49,392 nucleotides of DNA from Cyclobacteriaceae bacterium. Its GTDB lineage: Bacteria; Bacteroidota; Bacteroidia; Cytophagales; Cyclobacteriaceae. Under the pieces are notes generated by a model, which saw only the letters and a list, made by a program, of their open reading frames with translations, did not search any database and was not told where the DNA came from. The stretch is from contig JAKISE010000015.1 in the NCBI GenBank assembly GCA_021648745.1, positions 1 to 49,392 on the forward strand. Direction: 5' to 3'. The position numbers and the translations under genes were made by a program. This document shows, one piece after another, positions 43,773 through 49,392 of this stretch (position 1 is its first letter; each line of letters opens with the position of its first letter).

Positions 43773-43784
43773 TCGAACTCAGGT
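43773..43784. repeat. Possible remnant of a family 2 element terminal repeat
   Basis: TCGAACTCAGGT is identical to the outer 12 nt of the right end of the element at 27781-28042. No other element sequence is found beside it. It lies 39 nt upstream of the DPP III-like start in a 102-bp gap. Confidence 0.35.
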
Positions 43785-43836
43785 TAATAGAAAAATTTAA
43801 TAGGATTAGTCATCTCAAAAGGTGATTAATAAGACT

Positions 43837-45534
43837 TTACTCTATGGATACGATAATTGCTACACCATTTACAAACACAACCTGGCTTCTTTTTTCTGTA
43901 GGAATTAGCCCTAGTGCTCGAATGGTTGTAACTTCTTCCGTTACCCCTTTTGTTTTTAAATGTTCCATCAATGTTTTTCCATAATGTGGTGTTCTATCGT
44001 TATGATATATAGGCACTTTCTCCCATGTTTCAATCGAGTCTATGCCGCTCATTCTTGCTTGGTATTCATTGGCAATTAGTGTATCTAGCATTGTGGTAGT
44101 ACCCAAGCTGTCATTCATTTCTATTAGTAAGGAGTCTTTCTGCGTATTGTTCATGCTATCCACATCAATGGCAGGCAACATTACTTTTATACTGTCATAC
44201 TTTGTTTCGGTTAACCAATGAAGTTGGATGCTATCTTCGTGGTAATTTTCTTGATAAATTTCAATCTTAAATTTCAAGTCTCTATGCTGCTTAATGAGGC
44301 GGGCAAGCCTAAGAACTTCAAAATTGGAAGAGGCGGTTATGGTGCTTGAAAGTGTATCAAACACGATGCCTCCAACATTAAAATGGGCTCCTGTTTTAAC
44401 AGTAACAAGTTCTATTTTTGGGTATTCCCTTCTTGAACTTCTTAGCTCTTCTACATTTATAATTTCTGTTTTAAATGCTAATTTCCCCGATCGGTCTTCA
44501 TACGTAATTTCAAAGGTGCTTCCTTCGGTTAAAATGGCTACGAAATTACCTGATTCCTTTTCAGAGATTACCCGAGATACCAATTTGCCCGAATTATAAT
44601 TATTAATTCTTATATCTAACGAATGTGGAGTGCCTTGGTCGTCCACTACTTTGCCCATCATCATTATTACATCTTGTGGCCTAAATTTTTCTGGCACTTT
44701 GGCCTTAATAATACCATTAAACCCTTTGTCGTTTTTGCGTGTGAGGTAGGCAAAATCCGTTCTTAGCGACATGCTCAAATAACGGTCATCACCAACAGTA
44801 TTGGCAAACTCTACGTTCATGGCTTGGCTCCATTCTCCTGCCTCCAGCGTTGACATCCATAGGTCTAACCCTCCTTTTCCGCCTGACCTGTCTGATGAAA
44901 ACACAAGGGTTTTATTATCACTTAAAATTCGTGGAGAAAGAGTGTTACCCTGATTAAGATAATCTGGAAGCTTTACGGCCTCTTTCCAGGCAGGGCCTCT
45001 GCCTTTATTTTTTACACTTACATAAATTTGACAACCTTTTGCTGACTCTGATGAAATTCTATTACACCGCATAAAATACACTTTTTGGTTATCCGGGCTA
45101 ATAGAAGGGTCTCCCTCGTCCATATTAGTGTTTAAAGGTTTACCTGGGTTCCTTGCTCTTCCCCAGCTTGAAGTCCCTTTTTTAGTTACCCAAATATCAT
45201 AACCACCTAGGCCATCAGGTTTACGTGATGAAAACCAGATAGCTTCTCCAGTATTATCCAAGAAGTAGCCACCTGTATTATTGAGTCTCATTGGATTTAA
45301 GGCGGAAATTTCTTTAGGGTCATCCCACCGGCCTGATTTAAAATGGGTCATTTCCATTACCATCTCACCAGAATTAGAATAGTCAGTTAGGTAAATCATC
45401 ATTTTGCCATTGCCACTAATGGCTGGCACAATATTGTTTTTAGACGTGTGATTTACATTTCGTGGTAAAAACTCTTCTTGTGCTAAAAGAGTGGTAGGAA
45501 TAATTATTAAAACTAGTAGAATAATTCGGTTCAT
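43837..45534 (-). CDS. Exported PD40 (WD40-like beta-propeller) protein
   Basis: 565 residues, signal peptide MNRIILLVLIIIPTTLLAQ. Residues about 30-270 hold PD40/TolB-type propeller repeats (YLTDYSNSGEMVME, SISPDNQKVYFMRCNR, RILSDNKTLVFSSDRSGG, AYLTRKND). A beta-sandwich-like region (285-375) follows, then an OmpA-like beginning (VGGIVFDTLSSTITASS) that lacks the peptidoglycan-binding signature. The layout recalls PorE/OmpA-PD40 proteins of the type IX system, but the degenerate C-terminus argues against wall binding. Divergent from ftcD. Confidence 0.8.
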   Translation of the reverse strand: MNRIILLVLIIIPTTLLAQEEFLPRNVNHTSKNNIVPAISGNGKMMIYLTDYSNSGEMVMEMTHFKSGRWDDPKEISALNPMRLNNTGGYFLDNTGEAIWFSSRKPDGLGGYDIWVTKKGTSSWGRARNPGKPLNTNMDEGDPSISPDNQKVYFMRCNRISSESAKGCQIYVSVKNKGRGPAWKEAVKLPDYLNQGNTLSPRILSDNKTLVFSSDRSGGKGGLDLWMSTLEAGEWSQAMNVEFANTVGDDRYLSMSLRTDFAYLTRKNDKGFNGIIKAKVPEKFRPQDVIMMMGKVVDDQGTPHSLDIRINNYNSGKLVSRVISEKESGNFVAILTEGSTFEITYEDRSGKLAFKTEIINVEELRSSRREYPKIELVTVKTGAHFNVGGIVFDTLSSTITASSNFEVLRLARLIKQHRDLKFKIEIYQENYHEDSIQLHWLTETKYDSIKVMLPAIDVDSMNNTQKDSLLIEMNDSLGTTTMLDTLIANEYQARMSGIDSIETWEKVPIYHNDRTPHYGKTLMEHLKTKGVTEEVTTIRALGLIPTEKRSQVVFVNGVAIIVSIE

Positions 45535-45606
45535 AGGCCCAAGGTTTTAGAATAGCTAAAATACGTATTTCAAGTAAACTAATAGAAACACTTAGTAACT
45601 CTTTGC

Positions 45607-45614
45607 TATTTTTG
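45607..45614 (+). promoter_or_regulatory. -7 promoter element (TATTTTTG) for the ftcD-pab group
   Basis: Exact TAnnTTTG, 21 nt before the ftcD ATG at 45636. No -33 TTG at standard spacing. Confidence 0.5.
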
Positions 45615-45635
45615 CAGCACAAAAGTCAAGTAAAT

Positions 45636-47324
45636 ATGAGCAAGCAATTAATAGAGTGCGTTCCAAATATTAGTGAAGGACGTGACCAACAAAAAATAAA
45701 AGCTATTACCGATGTAGTTGAAACGGTTGAAGGGGTAAAATTATTAGATGTTGATCCTGGGAAAGCCACCAATCGTACGGTGATAACCTTTGTGGGAGAA
45801 CCAGAAAATGTGATTGAGGCAGCATTTCTGCTAATTAAAAAGGCATCGAAATTGATAGATATGAGCACACACAAAGGTGAGCACCCTCGTTTTGGGGCTA
45901 CTGATGTATGCCCATTGGTTCCTATAGCTAATATTACCATGGAAGAAACAGTAGCATTTGCACATAAACTTGGTAAACGAGTGGGTGACGAGCTGGGAAT
46001 ACCTGGCTATTTTTATGAAAATGCTGCTGCAAATGAAGAGCGGAAAAATCTAGCTAATTGTCGTGCAGGCGAGTACGAAGGGCTAGCTGATAAATTAACC
46101 AATCCTCATTGGGCGCCTGATTTCGGTCCTGCTGAATATGTAAAAGCCAAGTCTACTGGAGTGACTGCTATTAGTGCTCGAGATTTTTTAGTGGCCTATA
46201 ATGTAAACCTTAATACAACCTCTCCAAGAAAAGCCAATGCAATTGCTTTCGATATTCGTGAACGTGGTCGTGTAAAGAGAGAAGGAGGAAGCCTAACAGG
46301 CAAAATTGTAAAAGATAATAACGGAGAGCCCGTAAGTATTCCTGGTACACTAAAAGCTGTAAAAGGGATTGGTTGGTATATCGAAGAATATGGCATTGCG
46401 CAACTTTCCTTAAACCTTACCAATATAAGCATTACCCCTATGCATATTGCCTTTGACGAGGCCCTTAAAAAAGCACAGGAAAGAGGGGTTAGAGTAACAG
46501 GTTCTGAGCTAGTAGGCTTAGTGCCTCTGAACGCCTTATTGGATGCCGGTAAGCACTTCTTACGTAAGCAAAACCGCTCTGTAGGAATTTCTGATGAAGA
46601 AATTATTAAAATTGCGATTAAGTCAATGGGGCTCGATGAATTGAAGCCATTTAATCCAAGAGAACGAGTTATAGAATACTTAATAGAGGACAATGAGCCT
46701 AAACTTATTGATATGAACCTCAAAGCCTTTGCAGATGAAACAGCTTCTGAGTCTCCAGCTCCAGGCGGAGGGTCAATTGCTGCTTATGTTGGCGTTTTGG
46801 GAGTTTCATTAGGTATAATGGTTGCAAATCTTTCTTCGCATAAACGAGGCTGGGACGATCGTTGGGAAGAATTTTCGGATTGGGCTGAAAAAGGAATGGC
46901 CTACCAAAAACAATTACTTGGGTTGGTAGATGAAGACACCAATGCTTTTAATAAAATTATGGATGGCTTTGGTTTACCTAAAGGAAGTGATGAAGAGAAG
47001 GCCGCACGTAAACAAGCTATTCAAGAAGCTACTAAATATGCCACTGAAGTACCTTTAAAAGTGGTCGAAGTTTCATTCAAATCGATGGAAGTAATGAAGG
47101 CGATGGCTGATGTTGGCAATCCTAATTCAGTTACCGATGCTGGTGTTGGAGCACTTTGTGCCCGAACAGCTGTTAGAGGAGCCCTGCTTAATGTAAAGAT
47201 TAACGCGGGAGACTTGGATGACAAAGAGGTTGCTAATGCCCTGGTTTCAAAAGGGGAATCTTTTGCGCAACAAGCGTATGAGTTGGAAAAAGAGATTATG
47301 AAAGTGGTGGAGGGCAAACTTTAA
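45636..47324 (+). CDS. ftcD: Fused glutamate formimidoyltransferase / formimidoyl-THF cyclodeaminase
   Basis: 562 residues from ATG 45636 (earlier TTG is inside the promoter). The N-terminal transferase (1-335) has ECVPNISEGRD and KGEHPRFGATDVCPLVPI with the catalytic His; the C-terminal all-helical cyclodeaminase (about 350-562) has AFADETASESPAPGGGS. It moves the formimino group of formiminoglutamate to tetrahydrofolate and releases ammonia to give 5,10-methenyl-THF, ending histidine degradation. The fusion matches the vertebrate FTCD layout. Next to pabB/pabC, so folate-linked; no hut genes are in view. Confidence 0.95.
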   Translation: MSKQLIECVPNISEGRDQQKIKAITDVVETVEGVKLLDVDPGKATNRTVITFVGEPENVIEAAFLLIKKASKLIDMSTHKGEHPRFGATDVCPLVPIANITMEETVAFAHKLGKRVGDELGIPGYFYENAAANEERKNLANCRAGEYEGLADKLTNPHWAPDFGPAEYVKAKSTGVTAISARDFLVAYNVNLNTTSPRKANAIAFDIRERGRVKREGGSLTGKIVKDNNGEPVSIPGTLKAVKGIGWYIEEYGIAQLSLNLTNISITPMHIAFDEALKKAQERGVRVTGSELVGLVPLNALLDAGKHFLRKQNRSVGISDEEIIKIAIKSMGLDELKPFNPRERVIEYLIEDNEPKLIDMNLKAFADETASESPAPGGGSIAAYVGVLGVSLGIMVANLSSHKRGWDDRWEEFSDWAEKGMAYQKQLLGLVDEDTNAFNKIMDGFGLPKGSDEEKAARKQAIQEATKYATEVPLKVVEVSFKSMEVMKAMADVGNPNSVTDAGVGALCARTAVRGALLNVKINAGDLDDKEVANALVSKGESFAQQAYELEKEIMKVVEGKL

Positions 47325-47358
47325 TAATTTACCCAAAATATTTTCAGGGGTTTCTTAC

Positions 47359-48330
47359 ATGTACACCAAGCAACAAGCAATCAAACTAATGAATACATGG
47401 GGAGGGCAGCAACTGCCCTTCTTTTTTATGATTGATTTTGAATTGCAAAAGCCTGTATTACACCTTTTAGATCAGCTTCCTGATTCTATTAGTTTTGATA
47501 TTAATGGTGTTTCTAAAAACAAGCCAATTGAAATAGCAGAAACACCTTTTTCCTTCAAGCTAAACCCTGTTGCGTTTGAAACATACAAAAAAGCGTTTGA
47601 TGAAGTAATGAGCGAGTTGAATTATGGGAATTCTTATTTGCTAAACTTAACTTTCCCAACCCCCATTAAAACAAGTCTTAATTTAGAATCTATTTTTTAT
47701 AGAAGCTCTGCGTCTTATAAATTAATGATTAAAGATGAGATGGTGGTGTTTTCTCCAGAGCCTTTTGTAAAAATTAGCAACGGGAAAATAACAAGCTACC
47801 CAATGAAGGGAACCATTGATGCTTCCATTGCCAATGCGAAAGAAATACTCTTAGCCGACCCTAAAGAGCAAGCAGAGCATGCTACCATAGTGGACTTAAT
47901 TCGTAATGACTTAAGTAAGGTAGCTTCCAATGTTAAGGTTGACAGATACAGGTATGTTGAAAAAATAAGTACCTCTAGAAAATCCCTTCTTCAAGTCTCA
48001 TCCAAAATCGAAGGAACACTTACATCGAACTTTCGAAACCAACTGGGAAGCACTATTTTTTCATTACTACCAGCCGGCTCAATATCTGGGGCGCCTAAAA
48101 AGAAAACTCTTGATATTATTAAAAAATCAGAAAATTCACCGCGAAGTTATTTTACTGGAATAATGGGAGTATTTGATGGCGTAAATTTAGATAGTGGCGT
48201 AATGATTCGTTTTATTGAACAAAAAAATGATAAATTTGTATTTAGAAGCGGTGGAGGCATTACATCTCTTAGCAATGTCAAAACTGAATACCAAGAGCTA
48301 TTAGATAAGGTGTATGTCCCTTTTAATTGA
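47359..48330 (+). CDS. pabB: Aminodeoxychorismate synthase component I
   Basis: 323 residues, short for the chorismate-binding family because the N-terminal lid domain is reduced. Motifs: MKGTIDAS, EHATIVDLIRNDL, LLPAGSISGAPKKKTLDII, YFTGIMGVFDG, and RSGGGITSLS. It makes 4-amino-4-deoxychorismate, the p-aminobenzoate precursor of folate. No glutaminase subunit (pabA) is in the window, so it may use ammonia or a distant partner. Overlaps the next gene by 17 nt. Confidence 0.92.
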   Translation: MYTKQQAIKLMNTWGGQQLPFFFMIDFELQKPVLHLLDQLPDSISFDINGVSKNKPIEIAETPFSFKLNPVAFETYKKAFDEVMSELNYGNSYLLNLTFPTPIKTSLNLESIFYRSSASYKLMIKDEMVVFSPEPFVKISNGKITSYPMKGTIDASIANAKEILLADPKEQAEHATIVDLIRNDLSKVASNVKVDRYRYVEKISTSRKSLLQVSSKIEGTLTSNFRNQLGSTIFSLLPAGSISGAPKKKTLDIIKKSENSPRSYFTGIMGVFDGVNLDSGVMIRFIEQKNDKFVFRSGGGITSLSNVKTEYQELLDKVYVPFN

Positions 48331-48910
48331 AACTATTTCTTGTATTGATGGCAAGTTGCAAAACTTGTTTTGGCATACATCAAGGGTAAACAAAAGCAGA
48401 TCGATTTTATTTAATTCTACCAATAAGCTATCTCTGGAAAAAACACCATTGCCTGATTTTGTGCAAGAGGGCTTATGGAAGTGCAGGGTGCTTTACGATG
48501 GAAAAATTAATGGAGTAAGTTTTGAGCCTTATGTGGCTAAAAAGGTTAAAACGTTTAAACTAATAGAAAGCGATATTACCTATTCTCATAAATTTGAAGA
48601 TAGGAGAGCTATTGATGAACTATTTCAACAAAAAGGAGATGCAGACGAAATCATAGTGGTAAAAAACGGGTTAGTAACCGATACCAGTATTGCTAATATT
48701 TTGCTCTTTGATGGTCGTAATTGGATAACCCCTGATTATCCATTGCTTGAAGGCACAATGCGGGCCGAACTTATAAGTAAAAAGGTAGTTAAGCCTCAAC
48801 CTGTGAAAGCATCTGACCTTGCTAAGTATAAAAAAATAATGCTTATAAATGCAATGAACCCATTTAATGAGTCCATAGCAATTAATATAGCGCAAGCAAT
48901 CGTGAATTAG
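48314..48910 (+). CDS. pabC: Class IV aminotransferase-fold protein, aminodeoxychorismate lyase-like
   Basis: 198 residues, shorter than usual (about 250-270). PLP Lys93 is in TYSHKFEDRRA, and VTDTSIANILLFDG and LLEGTMRAELI are class IV signatures. It probably splits aminodeoxychorismate into p-aminobenzoate and pyruvate. The coupling to pabB by overlap supports the assignment. Its TAG overlaps the stop of the convergent gene. Confidence 0.87.
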   Translation: MSLLIETISCIDGKLQNLFWHTSRVNKSRSILFNSTNKLSLEKTPLPDFVQEGLWKCRVLYDGKINGVSFEPYVAKKVKTFKLIESDITYSHKFEDRRAIDELFQQKGDADEIIVVKNGLVTDTSIANILLFDGRNWITPDYPLLEGTMRAELISKKVVKPQPVKASDLAKYKKIMLINAMNPFNESIAINIAQAIVN

Positions 48911-49221
48911 AATCTATTCCAATGGCCTGGTTTCCAAATGTGACCTCTCTTCGGCACACTAACCCAGTAACCTTGTGTATAGGAGTGCCCTCTTCTGTTT
49001 TTTATATAGCGCCCTTTAACCCAAACATATCCACGAGTATGTTTATTCCATCGCCAGTGCGCATTTACCCATGTATGATGTGGCTTGGTATTAATTGGCT
49101 TAGCATGATGAACTCTGGCTTTGTGAGGTCTAACCTTTACCACTACTTGGGCATTTGATGTAAAACTTGAGCCAAGAAGAACTATAGAAAATACTACTAT
49201 ACCTGTGAATAACTTCTTCAT
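48907..49221 (-). CDS. Exported YXWGXW-repeat protein
   Basis: 104 residues, signal peptide MKKLFTGIVVFSIVLLGSSF-TSNAQ. The mature part is basic and aromatic with repeated blocks (THAHW-like VNAHWRWNKH, YVWVKGRYIKN, GYWVSVPKRGHIWKPGHWNRF), the YXWGXW family pattern. These are small periplasmic or outer-membrane proteins of unknown role. Its stop overlaps the pabC stop by 3 nt tail to tail. Confidence 0.85.
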   Translation of the reverse strand: MKKLFTGIVVFSIVLLGSSFTSNAQVVVKVRPHKARVHHAKPINTKPHHTWVNAHWRWNKHTRGYVWVKGRYIKNRRGHSYTQGYWVSVPKRGHIWKPGHWNRF

Positions 49222-49272
49222 GTTTTTTTTGTTTGTTTGGTACTATGACTTATACAAACTCAAAAGGTTTAA

Positions 49273-49392
49273 CCCGGATTATGCAATAGAATTCGTAATG
49301 AGAAGACAAAATGCAATAAATCAGAAGTTTATATTCGAAAAGCATAGCACCGCTATGGTTAAGAGGATAAACTTAGTAAAACGACTGATTTG
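49273..49392. mobile_element. Small palindromic repeat element, family 1, copy B (cut by window end)
   Basis: The last 120 nt are the reverse complement of 16873-16992 with one mismatch (49316 against 16949). TTTAA directly precedes its end (49268-49272), as at copy A. Where the full length ends is outside the window. Upstream of it (49222-49267) is the leader of the YXWGXW gene. Confidence 0.8.

Noticed and set aside
43837..45534. Reading the PD40 protein as a full OmpA-PD40 fusion of the PorE type
   Set aside because: The C-terminal segment lacks the peptidoglycan-binding OmpA signature, so only the propeller part is supported.

Overview
The window looks like chromosomal DNA of a low-GC, probably marine or environmental member of the Bacteroidota, most likely order Cytophagales; the genus cannot be named from sequence alone. 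Three things support this. There is a type IX secretion (T9SS type A) sorting domain. The block bamD - rpoZ (Bacteroidota-type omega) - coaBC - DUF4835 - recN is an arrangement typical of the phylum. Many genes are preceded by the Bacteroidota -7 promoter element TAnnTTTG, and Shine-Dalgarno sequences are mostly weak. No rRNA, tRNA, CRISPR array or prophage was found.

Layout. 1-3378 (minus): a tight run of an M1 aminopeptidase lipoprotein, an iodotyrosine-deiodinase-like flavoprotein and a quinone oxidoreductase cut by the window edge. 3445-6131 (minus): two paralogous six-TM histidine kinases. 6189-8074 (minus): dusB coupled to an EamA transporter. 8157-11460 (plus): CPBP protease, a broken DUF2007 gene, cdsA, psd and msrA, which is a phospholipid-synthesis cluster. 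11565-16729 (minus): a small basic protein, polA and recN. 17070-20315 (minus): DUF4835, coaBC, rpoZ and bamD. 20399-22819 (minus): a T9SS cargo protein and an LptA/OstA-like protein. 23091-27390 (plus): tilS, a lone cyclic-nucleotide-binding domain, mdh and a multi-TM protein. 27424-29175: a dead IS5-family element. 29252-36715 (minus): a lipoprotein MsrA, then an O-acyltransferase operon (LysM - SGNH - SGNH - MBOAT), then rluD. 36853-40439 (plus): a PLP enzyme and a WG-repeat protein. 40533-45534 (minus): a membrane-tethered HTH regulator, a DPP III-like lipoprotein and a PD40 protein. 45636-48910 (plus): fused ftcD, pabB and pabC, a folate-linked group. 48907-49221 (minus): a YXWGXW-repeat protein.

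Mobile-element layer. Two unrelated families of small non-coding inverted-repeat elements occur. Family 1 is a long imperfect palindrome at 16829-16992, with a second copy in opposite orientation entering at 49273 and cut by the window end; the shared 120 nt differ at one position. Family 2 has about 22-bp perfect (30-bp imperfect) terminal inverted repeats and 5-bp target duplications, with copies at 22871-23035 and 27781-28042. The longer copy interrupts the IS5-family transposase gene, and removing it with one target duplication restores the frame exactly. The shorter copy sits directly upstream of the LptA-like gene and appears to supply the -33 half of its promoter. Neither family has an autonomous partner in the window.

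Most single genes are ordinary housekeeping genes. The features most worth a second look are the two element families, the candidate envelope O-acylation operon, the deiodinase-like enzyme with all three substrate-binding lid residues, the nonsense codon in DUF2007, and the recurring very short promoter-to-start distances.
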